A DNA stretch of 64,000 bases, from the NCBI GenBank assembly GCA_009929265.1, contig SAAU01000002.1, positions 123,714 through 187,713 on the forward strand, read 5' to 3'. Position numbers and translations under genes: made by a program. Under the pieces are notes generated by a model, which was not told the DNA's origin, made no database searches, and saw nothing but the letters and a program-made list of their open reading frames with translations. Numbering within the stretch: the stretch's first letter is position 1; each line of letters starts with the position of its first letter. Positions 1-9,946 of this stretch are shown in pieces. This stretch comes from Alphaproteobacteria bacterium (GTDB lineage: Bacteria; Pseudomonadota; Alphaproteobacteria; CASFRQ01; SAAU01).

Positions 1-398
1 TTTATCTTTTTTTCATCACATTGATGTAAAACAGACTTAAAAGAAAGTCCTATTTTTTTTAATAATTTTTGACGCGTGGAACTTGTAGAGGCTAAAATAA
101 CCTGTGAATTATGGGGATAACTTCCTCTTTTTGAACTTTGAATTAAAACTGTGCCCATTTTGTTTTTTTTATACCTTTTTTATTTTGAATACTTTTAAAA
201 ACCTAACCTTTTCTGAATTACGGGGATAACTCTTTTATCTATTTAAAAAAGATTATTAAAAATAAGATAACAAAGTGTATAAAAGAGTCTATAAAAAAAA
301 TAAAAAACTTATCCCCATAATTCACTAGAATAACTACTACAACTAATTTTTAAATTTAAATATAATAAGAAAAAGGATTGTGTATAATTTTTTAACGA
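1..398. other. oriC: Candidate chromosomal replication origin (oriC) region
   Basis: No gene is visible in the first ~500 bases. The stretch is very AT-rich and contains three copies of a motif close to the DnaA box TTATCCACA: TTATCCCCA on the minus strand at 112-120, TTATCCCCG on the minus strand at 221-229, and TTATCCCCA on the plus strand at 309-317. The similarity extends outward to a shared core TGAATTAYGGGGATAA. Between and after the boxes lie long A/T runs (about 235-300 and 340-395) that could serve as an unwinding element. Rho, ParA/ParB, RsmG and parS lie within 4.3 kb, which is a typical origin neighbourhood in Alphaproteobacteria. Each box differs from the consensus by at least one base, so this is an inference. 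Confidence 0.5.
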
Positions 399-427
399 TT
401 GACATCATTTTTGAATAAGAATATGAT
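399..427 (+). promoter_or_regulatory. Sigma-70-type promoter of rho
   Basis: TTGACA at 399-404 and TATGAT at 422-427 are separated by exactly 17 bases, a near-consensus promoter. The predicted transcription start is near 434, giving a leader of about 60 bases before the rho start codon. Confidence 0.75.
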
Positions 428-496
428 AAAAACATCTTATAAAAAAGACTTTTCTTGTCTTTAAAAAAATTTCCAAACAAATTTAGGATTTAGACT

Positions 497-1759
<1,263 letters not shown>

Positions 1760-1832
1760 AAATCTTAAAAATAAATTTAAATACGTTATCAAGATAAAAG
1801 AATAAAAAAAGTTAAAATAAGAAATAAAAAAA

Positions 1833-1865
1833 CGCTCTTTATAAAAATAAAGGGCGCTTTTTTAA
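1833..1865 (+). terminator. Rho-independent terminator after rho
   Basis: A 10-bp stem (CGCTCTTTAT with ATAAAGGGCG, one G-U pair) with an AAAA loop is followed by a T run. It lies between convergent rho and parB and could serve rho. Confidence 0.8.
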
Positions 1866-1926
1866 GAGGTTTTTATAAAATTCTTTCTAAGGGGAGCTTA
1901 AAAAGAAGGTATTTTTTTAAGAAATT

Positions 1927-2826
1927 TTATTTTTGAGTTAATAAAGAAAGAAGCTCATTAAATTTATCAAAAGAATCAAAATGAATAATCATATCGCCAG
2001 AATTATCTTTATCAACACTTAGGATAACTGCTGTTTCTAAAGATTCTGATAGTTCTTTTTCCAAAGAAATCACTTCTTTTGTTTTCTCCTGATTAGGAAT
2101 AATTTTTAACGTTTCTTTTTTCTTCTTAGGTTTTTTAGGTTTATTTTCTAACGTCGATTGAACTAATTTTTCTGTTTGCCGAACATTTAATCCTCGCTTT
2201 AAGACTTTTTCTTCAATTTCAAGAGGATTTTTTGCCGTTAATAATGCCCGAGCATGTCCCATACTTAAAAGACCTTCTGAAACATCTGTTTTAATTTTAT
2301 CTGGTAAATCTAAAAGACGCACCATATTTGCAACATGACTTCGGCTTTTTCCAACAACTTTTGAAAGTTTTTCTTGTGTATGATTAAATTCCTTCATTAA
2401 ACGCACATAGGCTAAGGCTTCTTCCATGGGATTTAAATTTTCTCTTTGTAAATTTTCAATTAAAGCAACCTCACAAGCATCTTTATCTGAGAAGTTTTTA
2501 ATAATGACGGGAACTTCGCTTAATCCAACAATGTGACAGGCTCGAAATCTTCTTTCTCCAGCTATAATTTCATAAAAAGAAGGTTTTAAGGGGTTTTTTC
2601 GAACCAAAAGAGGTTGTAAAATGCCTTTTTGTTGAATAGATTCGACTAAATCTTTCAAAGATTCTTCTGAAAAAGTATGCCGTGGTTGGAATGTGCTGGC
2701 TTCCAATCTATCTAAAGGAACAAATTCTATTTGATTTTTTGAGTTTGTTTTTTCATCTAAATTGATAACTTCAAGCTCATCGCCTAAAAGGGCAGAAAGT
2801 CCTTTTCCTAATGTTCTTCTTTCCAT
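1927..2826 (-). CDS. parB: Chromosome partitioning protein ParB
   Basis: The 299-residue protein starts MERRTLGKGLSALLG, a typical chromosomal ParB N-terminus. The CTP-binding ParB/Srx motif GERRFRAC is at about residues 90-97, followed by the ENLQRENLNPMEEA segment, a helix-turn-helix near 155-180 that would read parS, and a lysine-rich linker before the C-terminal dimerisation region. ParB loads at parS and spreads as a CTP-dependent clamp to organise the origin. It is the last gene of rsmG-parA-parB, 10 bases after parA, with a good ribosome site (AAAGGAG). Two matching parS palindromes lie about 1.4 kb upstream on the same strand. Confidence 0.97.
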   Translation of the reverse strand: MERRTLGKGLSALLGDELEVINLDEKTNSKNQIEFVPLDRLEASTFQPRHTFSEESLKDLVESIQQKGILQPLLVRKNPLKPSFYEIIAGERRFRACHIVGLSEVPVIIKNFSDKDACEVALIENLQRENLNPMEEALAYVRLMKEFNHTQEKLSKVVGKSRSHVANMVRLLDLPDKIKTDVSEGLLSMGHARALLTAKNPLEIEEKVLKRGLNVRQTEKLVQSTLENKPKKPKKKKETLKIIPNQEKTKEVISLEKELSESLETAVILSVDKDNSGDMIIHFDSFDKFNELLSLLTQK

Positions 2827-2836
2827 AATAACTCCT

Positions 2837-3607
2837 TTAACCTCTTTTAATAAATTCTGATGCTAGATTGATATAAGATTGAGCTCCTTTACTTCTCCAA
2901 TCATAAAGAAGAACGGGTTTTCCGTGAGAAGGGGCTTCTGCTATTCTTATATTTCTAGGGATAACGGTTTGATAAACTTTCTTTCCAAAAACAGATCGAA
3001 CATCCTCTTCAACGCTTGAGGAAAGATTACTTCTTGTATCAAACATAGTTAAAACAAATCCGTTGATTTCTAATTTAGGATTAAAATTACAATGAATACG
3101 CTCGACAGTTTTTAATAAATCTACAACCCCTTCTAAAGAAAGGTATTCGCATTGAATTGGAATTAAAATATTATCCGCTGCAACCAAGGCATTAACTGTC
3201 AAAAGACCAACAGTTGGGGGACAATCAATAAAGATATAATCATAAGAAGAGGCGCTTTTTAAAAGGGCTTGTTGTAATTGAAATTGTGGTTTTTTTAAGG
3301 AATTAAATTCCATACTTATCCCACTTAAATCCAAAGAAGAAGCTAAAACATCAAGTGTTGGAATATCTGTTTTTATAACTGATTCTTCTAATGTTTTTTC
3401 CCCAATTAAAAATTGATAGGTATTTTTATCGTCTTTATTTCTATCTAATCCGAAGCTTATTGTTGCATTTCCTTGAGGATCTAAATCAATCAAAAGAACC
3501 TTTTTTTCAAAGGCCGCTAAAGCTGTGGCCAAATTAACTGTTGTTGTTGTTTTTCCAACGCCACCCTTTTGGTTTGAAATAGCTATAATTTTTGGTGTTG
3601 AACTCAT
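2837..3607 (-). CDS. parA: Chromosome partitioning ATPase ParA
   Basis: The 256-residue protein has the deviant Walker A motif KGGVGKTT at residues 14-21, followed by LLIDLDPQGNAT and the Walker B region YIFIDCPPTVG. This is the chromosomal Soj/ParA family, an ATP-dependent DNA-binding dimer that moves ParB-parS complexes. The start overlaps the end of rsmG by 4 bases, so translation is probably coupled. Length and motifs are ordinary. Confidence 0.97.
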   Translation of the reverse strand: MSSTPKIIAISNQKGGVGKTTTTVNLATALAAFEKKVLLIDLDPQGNATISFGLDRNKDDKNTYQFLIGEKTLEESVIKTDIPTLDVLASSLDLSGISMEFNSLKKPQFQLQQALLKSASSYDYIFIDCPPTVGLLTVNALVAADNILIPIQCEYLSLEGVVDLLKTVERIHCNFNPKLEINGFVLTMFDTRSNLSSSVEEDVRSVFGKKVYQTVIPRNIRIAEAPSHGKPVLLYDWRSKGAQSYINLASEFIKRG

Positions 3608-4188
3608 TTTTTTAACTCCATTATTTTTAATAAATGGCCTTTATTTTTGTTTGGAATTATTTCATATTTGAAAGAATATTTTTGAAGAGCTTCTTTGATT
3701 TCCTCTTGAATTTTATCCCCTTTTAAGAAAAGAGCATACGTGTTTTCTTTAAAAAAAGGAAAAGAATAATCTAATAATTTTTTTAAGGGAGCTAAAGCTC
3801 TTGCTGTAATAATATCTGCTTTTAAATCAATATTTTCAATTCGTTCTCGATGAATAATAGGATGAATATGGCATTTTCTTGCAACTTCCTGTAAAAATAT
3901 TGTTTTACGAAGATCGCTTTCAACAAGATGAATTTCTTTTTTTTCTAAAAGGGATTCATCTGTTTCATTTAAAATAGAAAGAACTAAACCTGGAAAACCA
4001 GCTCCAGAGCCTAAATCAATTAAAATTTTTGCTTCTTTTTCACAATAAGGATAAAGAAAAGCTGAGCCTTCAAAATGCTCTTGTTCTATATTTTTTAAGG
4101 TTGAAGAACTGATAAGATTTATTTTGTCTTGCCATTTTATGAGAAGATTTTTATAGATTTTTAGTTTTTCTAAGGCGTTTTTATTCAT
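3604..4188 (-). CDS. rsmG: 16S rRNA (guanine-N7) methyltransferase RsmG
   Basis: This 194-residue protein carries the SAM-binding motif LIDLGSGAGFPG at about residues 57-68 and the GidB family layout. It methylates the N7 of G527 (E. coli numbering) in 16S rRNA. It heads the rsmG-parA-parB operon. The upstream gene is not mnmG, the usual partner, but an intergenic region with two parS sites, so this cluster has been rearranged relative to many relatives. The size is slightly small but normal for the family. Confidence 0.95.
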   Translation of the reverse strand: MNKNALEKLKIYKNLLIKWQDKINLISSSTLKNIEQEHFEGSAFLYPYCEKEAKILIDLGSGAGFPGLVLSILNETDESLLEKKEIHLVESDLRKTIFLQEVARKCHIHPIIHRERIENIDLKADIITARALAPLKKLLDYSFPFFKENTYALFLKGDKIQEEIKEALQKYSFKYEIIPNKNKGHLLKIMELKK

Positions 4189-4200
4189 CTTACCCTCTAA

Positions 4201-4216
4201 TGTTTCACATGAAACA
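4201..4216. promoter_or_regulatory. parS: parS site 1 (one mismatch)
   Basis: TGTTTCACATGAAACA matches the 16-bp parS consensus TGTTTCACGTGAAACA except for one central base. It sits 12 bases before the rsmG start codon, so ParB binding here could also affect rsmG-parA-parB transcription. Confidence 0.9.
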
Positions 4217-4266
4217 TTTATAAATTAAAAAAAAAGGAAAGTCTAGCTGTTTTCTTTTGTGAAAAT

Positions 4267-4282
4267 TGTTTCACGTGAAACA
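4267..4282. promoter_or_regulatory. parS: parS site 2 (perfect)
   Basis: TGTTTCACGTGAAACA is a perfect parS palindrome, and the dyad symmetry extends to 26 bp (4262-4287) by flanking A/T bases. It lies 51 bases beyond site 1 and 4.3 kb from the window start. ParB encoded nearby would bind it. Confidence 0.97.
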
Positions 4283-4341
4283 ATTTTATATAACAGGTTG
4301 TTTTTATTTATATTTCTTAAAAATAAATAAGTTTTTTAAAT

Positions 4342-4372
4342 AAAAAAAGCAACCTTTTAAAAAGATTGCTTT
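4342..4372 (-). terminator. Terminator of the DotB-like gene
   Basis: Read on the minus strand, AGCAATCTTTT pairs with AAAAGGTTGCT and is followed by a run of seven T. It lies 24 bases past the stop codon of the ATPase gene. Confidence 0.8.
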
Positions 4373-4395
4373 CTGAATTTGTATATTATTTTTCG

Positions 4396-5379
4396 TTAAT
4401 AAGTCTTAAAAAGAGGTTTTCCTTGAAGCATTTTTTCTTGCTGGGCTTCAATTAACGTTCCTAAGTTTAATTGGCCGTCTCGAATAATTAAGCGCATTTG
4501 ATCGGCTTGCATTGTATTTGGATTTGCAAAAGCAAAGAAAACTTCAGGATGAAGAACTTTAATCCCTTGTAAACGTTGAAAGAGAACGCCTAAAATACCT
4601 CTTGAAAGAAGGTCAAAAGCAAGTTCTTCGTTTAAACCAGAGGCAATCGCGTATTTAACAATAGAGTTAATCGAATCTTCAATACTGTTAGCGTGAACCG
4701 TTGAAATAACAAGGTGACCAGAGATAGAAGCCCTTAAAACTTGAGCCGCTGTTTCCGGTGTTCTAATTTCGCCAACAAGAATATATCTTGGACGACTTCT
4801 AAGCGCTGATCGTAAAGAGCCGCCCCAATCGCTTTCAATAGGTTCCGTTTGTTTGCAAAGACCTAATCCTTTATTTTTAGCGCGATAAATTCCATCTAAA
4901 GGCATTTCAGGAGGATCTTCAATAGTATAAGCAAAACCACCTTCCATTTCTAAATAAGATTTTAATAAACTAGACGCTGTTGTTGTTTTCCCCATACCCG
5001 TTGGACCACCAATAAGAATAAGTCCTGAGGTGTTATTTAAGCTTAAAAGATATTTAATAAGGTATTCAGGATAGCCTAATCCTTTTAAATCTGGTGTTTT
5101 TTCAGGCATTCTTCTTGCAGAATAATGGACCCCAGTGACGGTTTTAACCCGTTCAACACGATAAAGTGATTTTTTATAACATATTGAATAACTTGAATTT
5201 TTTGTAAATCCAGACTGAAGAGTTTTATAAAATTCTTTTAAATCTGGTGTTTCGATAGCTTTGAGGCCCCATCTAGATTCTTTATTTTGAATATAGGCAA
5301 CTTTTTCAGGGGTAAAGTAAATATCCGAAAAAGATAACTCGTCCAAATCTTTATCTGTGAAAACTTCTTTTTCAATCAT
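4396..5379 (-). CDS. DotB/PilT-like secretion ATPase
   Basis: A 327-residue GspE/VirB11-superfamily ATPase. Counting from a codon two residues upstream, the Walker A motif GGPTGMGKT is at 126-134, the Asp box TIEDPPE at 154-160, Walker B ILVGEIR at 202-208 and the His box GHLVISTVHA at 223-232. Such ATPases form hexamers at the cytoplasmic face of type IVB secretion (DotB) or type IV pilus (PilT) machines. The chosen ATG has AGGA six bases upstream; the TTG two codons earlier overlaps that region. No other secretion or pilus gene is in the window, so the machine it powers is unknown. DotB-like is favoured by overall pattern, but this is an inference. Confidence 0.75.
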   Translation of the reverse strand: MIEKEVFTDKDLDELSFSDIYFTPEKVAYIQNKESRWGLKAIETPDLKEFYKTLQSGFTKNSSYSICYKKSLYRVERVKTVTGVHYSARRMPEKTPDLKGLGYPEYLIKYLLSLNNTSGLILIGGPTGMGKTTTASSLLKSYLEMEGGFAYTIEDPPEMPLDGIYRAKNKGLGLCKQTEPIESDWGGSLRSALRSRPRYILVGEIRTPETAAQVLRASISGHLVISTVHANSIEDSINSIVKYAIASGLNEELAFDLLSRGILGVLFQRLQGIKVLHPEVFFAFANPNTMQADQMRLIIRDGQLNLGTLIEAQQEKMLQGKPLFKTY

Positions 5380-5475
5380 GTTCAATCCTTATTTTAAATA
5401 TCTGTTCCTATAGTTATAGGAAATATTTGATAAAAAAGGAAGAAGTTTTTTTCAACGAAAGCGTTTTGATAAAAT

Positions 5476-7461
5476 TTATAAAAAAGAATACGGATCTACA
5501 TCTATTTTAACCCGAATAGAAGAAGGCATTTTCTTTGGGAACCAAGAAGTTATAAGATTTTCAATTGGATATGATTTGGGAACCTTAATTAAAAAACGAT
5601 ATCTGTAATTTTGACGCAAAAGGAATAAAGGAGCTGGCGCTGGGCCATAAATTTCAATATTTTTAAGAAAAGGCTGATGACAGGAAAGCTCTTTTACAAA
5701 AGAAAGAAGCGTATTTTTGTTTTTAGCTGAAAGAATAAGCCCCACAAGCTTTGAAAAAGGCGGCATATCTAAAATTTGACGAGAAGACAATTCTTCCTTC
5801 AAAAACTCTTTTTGATTTTGCTCTATCATGAGCTTAAAGACAGAGTTTTCTGGATAATATGTTTGAAGAAGAGCTTTCCCTTTCTTTTTTTCACGTCCCG
5901 CACGCCCTGTGACCTGAGAGAGAAGTTGAAAAGTGCGCTCACTCGATCTTAAATCACTTCCTAAAAGCCCTAAATCTGCATCAATAATCCCGACAAGCGT
6001 TAAGTTTGGAAAGTGATGTCCTTTTGCTAGAATTTGGGTGCCAATTAAGATGTCTATTTGACCGTTAGAAAGGGAAGAAATCATCTTTTCGAAGTCTTTT
6101 TCAGATGAAATTGTATCGCTTGTAATGACTTTTGTTATGGCTTTTGGAAAAAGTTCTTTGACTTCCTCTTCAATGCGTTCTACCCCAGAACCACAAGAAA
6201 CAAAGCTGTCTTCTGCGCCGCAATGAGGGCAAGAAAGGGGCTTTGACATACTCCACCCACACTGATGACAAATCAATTTTTTTCCTGTTTTATACTGATG
6301 CTCCACGAGACAGGAAGAACAATGTGGGCATTCCAATTTTTCTCCACATTCCTTACAAAGAACCACAGGAGCATACCCGCGCCTATTCAAAAACAGGAGG
6401 GTTTGCTCTTTTTTTTGTAAATGAAGGTCGATTTCTTTTTTTAAAGCCTCTGAAATCCATTTTCCTGAAGGGGTTTTATTTTTTTTCATATCAATCAGCT
6501 GAATGTCAGGAAGTTCTGCCTGAGCATATCTTGAAGGCATTTTGAAATGAAGATATTTTCCTTGTTTAACGTTATAGAAGCTTTCCAAACTAGGGGTTGC
6601 TGTTGAAAGAAGGATAGGGATGTCTTCAATTTTTGCCCGTAAAACCGCCATATCTCTGGCTTGATAACAGACGCCATCTTCTTGCTTATAAGAAGAATCG
6701 TGCTCTTCGTCGACAACGATTAAGCCTAAAGAAGAAAAGGGAAGAAAAAGGGCAGATCTTGCTCCAACAAGGACTTTAATTTCTCCACTCATTACCGATT
6801 GAAACGTATCACGTCTTTGTTTTGGCGTCATATTAGAGTGGTAATAGGCAGCTTCCACCCCAAAACGTTTTTTAAAGCGCTCTTTCCATTGTGTTGTCAG
6901 ATTTATTTCGGGAAGAAGAACTAAAATTTGTTTGTTTTTTTCAAGAGCTTGCGCCATAACTTCAAAATAAACTTCTGTTTTTCCAGAGCCGGTCACCCCT
7001 TCTAAAAGAGAAACTTGAAATCCCTTATCAGAAGCAGGAAGAAGGCCTTTTAGTACCTCTTTTTGCTCTTCAGAAAAGCAGATAGATTGAAAAGTTGAAA
7101 GCGGTTTTTCAAAAGAAAGGGGTTTTTTGCTTTTCTTAAAAAAATCGGAAGAGGGCGATAAACAAAGCGCTAAAACAGCCCCTGTTGGAGAAGAGGTATA
7201 TTGAGCAACCCACTTTATAAATTTAAGTAAAGAAAGAGGAAGTAGAGGAAGCGGAAGAACCTCTTGAACGGATTTTAGGGCTTTTGAAAAAGAACTTTTT
7301 TTGGAAGGAAAAGGCCAAACAACTCCTCTTTTTAAAGTGCGTCCAAAAGGAACAAGAACAAAGCTTCCTTCTGGAATTTTTTCCGAAGAAACATAGTCAA
7401 AACTCTCTAGAGGAGAGGGAAACAAAACTGAAATTTTATAACTTGACATAGAAGCTTTCAT
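5476..7461 (-). CDS. priA: Primosomal protein N' (replication restart helicase PriA)
   Basis: The 661-residue protein has an N-terminal DNA-binding domain, a helicase core with Walker A (GVTGSGKTE, about residues 157-165) and a DEEH box (VVDEEHDSSYKQED). A zinc-binding insertion contains four CxxC pairs between the helicase lobes (CKECG, CPHCSSC, CHQCGW, CPHCGAE). PriA rebuilds replication forks away from the origin. It is divergent from xerC with only 38 bases between them, a pairing common in Alphaproteobacteria. An in-frame ATG four codons downstream is an alternative start; neither has a strong ribosome site. Confidence 0.96.
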   Translation of the reverse strand: MKASMSSYKISVLFPSPLESFDYVSSEKIPEGSFVLVPFGRTLKRGVVWPFPSKKSSFSKALKSVQEVLPLPLLPLSLLKFIKWVAQYTSSPTGAVLALCLSPSSDFFKKSKKPLSFEKPLSTFQSICFSEEQKEVLKGLLPASDKGFQVSLLEGVTGSGKTEVYFEVMAQALEKNKQILVLLPEINLTTQWKERFKKRFGVEAAYYHSNMTPKQRRDTFQSVMSGEIKVLVGARSALFLPFSSLGLIVVDEEHDSSYKQEDGVCYQARDMAVLRAKIEDIPILLSTATPSLESFYNVKQGKYLHFKMPSRYAQAELPDIQLIDMKKNKTPSGKWISEALKKEIDLHLQKKEQTLLFLNRRGYAPVVLCKECGEKLECPHCSSCLVEHQYKTGKKLICHQCGWSMSKPLSCPHCGAEDSFVSCGSGVERIEEEVKELFPKAITKVITSDTISSEKDFEKMISSLSNGQIDILIGTQILAKGHHFPNLTLVGIIDADLGLLGSDLRSSERTFQLLSQVTGRAGREKKKGKALLQTYYPENSVFKLMIEQNQKEFLKEELSSRQILDMPPFSKLVGLILSAKNKNTLLSFVKELSCHQPFLKNIEIYGPAPAPLFLLRQNYRYRFLIKVPKSYPIENLITSWFPKKMPSSIRVKIDVDPYSFL

Positions 7462-7499
7462 CGCTGAATAATACCCTTAATCAAAGTTAAGGAAATAAG

Positions 7500-8444
7500 A
7501 TGTTTAACTATAAAGAAATTGAGGACTTTGTTCAACCCTCTTTATTAAAGATTATTCAAAATTGGGAGGAATGGCTGTTGCTTGAAAAGCGATTTTCAAA
7601 GCTAACGGTTAAAAATTATCTAATTGATATGAAAGAATTTTTCTCTTTTTTTTCAACGCATTTTAATCAAAGTCTTTCTAAAAAAGAACTTAAAAAAATT
7701 TCCGTTATGGATTTTAGAGCTTTCCTTGTTTTTCAGAATAAGAAAGGACTTTCGCGTTCTTCTTTGGCGCGTCATTTGTCTTCCATTCGAAATTTTTTTA
7801 AATGGCTTTCTTCGAATAATATTTTGAAAAATGAAGCCATTTTAGTCATTAAATCAGCCAAAAAGCCCCATTTTTTACCTAAACCGTTGGAAGTAGAAAC
7901 TGTTTTTAAGCTTTTAAAAGAGGCAGAAAAACAACCTACTGAAAAATGGATGGGCTTAAGAGATTCTGCTTTATTGACCCTTCTTTATGGAGGAGGGCTT
8001 CGTATCAATGAGGCGCTTTCTTTGAATTTTTCTGATTTTTTTAGTCATGAAGATGTTTTATTGGTTAAAGGGAAGGGAAATAAGGAAAGACTCGTTCCAC
8101 TCCTTGCTTTTGTAAAGAACTCAGTTCTTAAATATCAAAAAAGCTGTCCTTTTGAGATAACGGATAAAACCCCTTTATTTTTAGGAAAAAGGGGAGAACG
8201 TTTAAATGCGGGCGTGGTTCAACGTCAATTAAGAACGTTAAGAAGGATTTTGGGCCTTTCTGAAACCGTGACTCCTCACTCTTTACGACACAGTTTTGCC
8301 ACCCATCTTTTGGAAGCCGGAAGTGATTTAAGGAGCGTCCAAGAACTTCTGGGACACTCCTCTTTAGCTGCAACACAGCGATATACAGAAATAACTAAAA
8401 ATCAAATTTTAAAGGTCTACGAAAAAGCACGCCCAAGATCTTAA
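7500..8444 (+). CDS. xerC: Tyrosine recombinase XerC
   Basis: A 314-residue tyrosine recombinase with an N-terminal SAM-like core-binding domain (about 15-110) and a catalytic domain. The catalytic residues are R168 (GLRINEAL), a Lys near 192-195, H260 and R263 (TPHSLRHSFATHL), H286 (LLGHSS) and nucleophile Y295. XerC works with XerD at dif to resolve chromosome dimers. XerD is closely similar; XerC is preferred because of the priA neighbour. The 3' end overlaps the gapR 3' end by 4 bases. Confidence 0.9.
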   Translation: MFNYKEIEDFVQPSLLKIIQNWEEWLLLEKRFSKLTVKNYLIDMKEFFSFFSTHFNQSLSKKELKKISVMDFRAFLVFQNKKGLSRSSLARHLSSIRNFFKWLSSNNILKNEAILVIKSAKKPHFLPKPLEVETVFKLLKEAEKQPTEKWMGLRDSALLTLLYGGGLRINEALSLNFSDFFSHEDVLLVKGKGNKERLVPLLAFVKNSVLKYQKSCPFEITDKTPLFLGKRGERLNAGVVQRQLRTLRRILGLSETVTPHSLRHSFATHLLEAGSDLRSVQELLGHSSLAATQRYTEITKNQILKVYEKARPRS

Positions 8445-8701
8445 TCCATGCCTAAAGCATTTTTATAAGAGTCCATTAAAAATTCGACTTCTGCTCTATC
8501 GGCAGGATTCATTTTTCTTAAACGAAGGATTTGACGCATCACTTTGGCATCATATCCAGCACTTTTTGCTTCGGCATAAACTTCACGAATATCGTCAGCG
8601 AGTTCTTTTTTTTCGGTTTCAAGACGTTCAATTCTTTCAAAGAAAGAAGTAAGTTTGAGCGTATCTATCCCGACTTTTTGCGTTTCTTGATTTTCTGACA
8701 T
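8441..8701 (-). CDS. gapR: GapR-family nucleoid-associated protein (DUF2312)
   Basis: This 86-residue protein matches the DUF2312/GapR family in size and in its core (LERIERLE-like helix, KELADDIREVYAEAKSAGYD, then MRQILRLRKM). GapR in Caulobacter binds AT-rich or overtwisted DNA ahead of replication forks as a dimer of dimers. It is found almost only in Alphaproteobacteria and their phages, so it is a good lineage marker. It lies 13 bases downstream of the trcR-like gene, probably in the same transcript. Confidence 0.93.
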   Translation of the reverse strand: MSENQETQKVGIDTLKLTSFFERIERLETEKKELADDIREVYAEAKSAGYDAKVMRQILRLRKMNPADRAEVEFLMDSYKNALGMD

Positions 8702-8714
8702 TTTTTATTTTTCC

Positions 8715-9224
8715 TTAAATTTTAGGGTGACGCACACTAACGGCAACAGCTTGTTGAAGTTCACTTTCCGTGCAAAGACCTAAGATTCTAGGATCAAGAG
8801 GCTTGTTTTCTTTGATGTTTTTGCGAATATTTTCAATTGTTGGCTTTGTTGTATGCATCAATTTTACAAGTTGTGTATCGGATAAATCTGGATAGTTTTT
8901 TAAAAGCCATGCTACAGCAGAGCGTTTGCTTTCTCTTTTGGCAGAGGACATATAAGATTTCTTTTTATTTTTTTCCAAAGTTTCTTTTTCAATCAACGTT
9001 AAAGAAGCAGAGGCATCTTTTTCACAAGCTTTAATATTTTCTTCAGTCAGTTGTCCGTTTGCAATAGGGCTTAATCCCATAATATTGGAGGCAACATCTC
9101 CGTCAGCAATGGCTTGAATTTCCAAAACATGGAAGCCACAAAAATCGGCAATTTGTGTAAATGTTAATGTTGTGTTTTCAACAAGCCAAACGGCTGTTGC
9201 TTTTGGCATTAAAGGTAAAGTCAT
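8715..9224 (-). CDS. trcR: TrcR-like cell cycle regulator (DUF1013)
   Basis: The 169-residue protein belongs to the alphaproteobacterial DUF1013 family. It has an N-terminal LPLMPKATAVWLVENT segment, a helix-turn-helix-like FTQIADFCGFHVLEIQAIADG, a second similar motif (LSDTQLVKLMHTTKPTIENIR), and the conserved DPRILGLCTE near the end. TrcR is annotated as a cell-cycle transcription regulator. It is divergent from an outer-membrane protein gene and upstream of gapR. Confidence 0.88.
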   Translation of the reverse strand: MTLPLMPKATAVWLVENTTLTFTQIADFCGFHVLEIQAIADGDVASNIMGLSPIANGQLTEENIKACEKDASASLTLIEKETLEKNKKKSYMSSAKRESKRSAVAWLLKNYPDLSDTQLVKLMHTTKPTIENIRKNIKENKPLDPRILGLCTESELQQAVAVSVRHPKI

Positions 9225-9308
9225 AAGATATCCTTTCTTTTCTATGTATTACGTGAATATTACCAAGTTTCTGTTTTTTCTCAAGTAAAATATGAATTAT
9301 TTTTATAA

Positions 9309-9338
9309 TTGACTTTAAATAACGGTTCTTTCTATACT
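9309..9338 (+). promoter_or_regulatory. Promoter of the outer-membrane protein gene
   Basis: TTGACT at 9309-9314 and TATACT at 9333-9338 are 18 bases apart. This places the transcription start near 9345 and shows that a longer reading frame starting at 9309 is not the real coding start. Confidence 0.7.
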
Positions 9339-9371
9339 TTAGGCACGTCTTTTTTTGAAACGGAGGATTTT

Positions 9372-9923
9372 ATGAAAAAAAACGCATTACTTTTAACAAC
9401 GATTCTTCTCTCTGGTTTTGCTTTTTCTAAAGCTCAAGCTGGAATGTATGTTGGGGCCGGACTTGGAATTGCTGGTAATTCAGGGGAAGCGGCTGAAGTT
9501 GCTACCTCTCAAGACTACGATTACAAATCATCCCCTGCTTATTCACTTTCTTTAGGATATGATGTTCCTATTCTTCCTATTCGGGTGGAAGGTGAATTTA
9601 TTAGAAACTCTGCCAAATTAAAGGAAATTGGAAATAAAGTCTTTTTAAACGGGTTGATGGCAAATGCCTATGTTAATCTTCCTTTTCCAATTGTTTCTCC
9701 TTATATAGGCGGTGGGGTTGGTTTTGTTCGATTTAAAGGGGAAAATACTTCTGCTTACCAAGCTATGCTTGGGGTGGAGGCCTCTATTCCTTTTGTTCCT
9801 GTTAAAGGGGGAATCGAATACCGCTATTTAACAACAAAGAATGATTCAAAATTTTCAAGCGATCAATATAATTTAGACTATAATGCCCATATTTTAATGG
9901 CAAAAGTTCGGTTTGAATTTTAA
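9372..9923 (+). CDS. Small outer-membrane beta-barrel protein
   Basis: The start at 9372 follows a strong GGAGG site and gives a clean signal peptide (MKKNALLLTTILLSG... ending near SKAQA-G). The mature 160-odd residues have alternating amphipathic strands with glycine turns (GMYVGAGLGIAG, YIGGGVGFVRFKG, GGIEYRYLTT) and end in phenylalanine (KVRFEF), typical of barrels handled by BamA. It resembles the opacity/OmpA-like porin fold group. Substrate and role are unknown. It stands alone between its own promoter and terminator. Confidence 0.82.
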   Translation: MKKNALLLTTILLSGFAFSKAQAGMYVGAGLGIAGNSGEAAEVATSQDYDYKSSPAYSLSLGYDVPILPIRVEGEFIRNSAKLKEIGNKVFLNGLMANAYVNLPFPIVSPYIGGGVGFVRFKGENTSAYQAMLGVEASIPFVPVKGGIEYRYLTTKNDSKFSSDQYNLDYNAHILMAKVRFEF

Positions 9924-9946
9924 AAATTGGATTTGATAAGAAAAAG

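Noticed and set aside
9309..9371. Upstream TTG extension of the outer-membrane protein
   Set aside because: It lies inside the -35/-10 promoter and would put residues before a perfect signal peptide.
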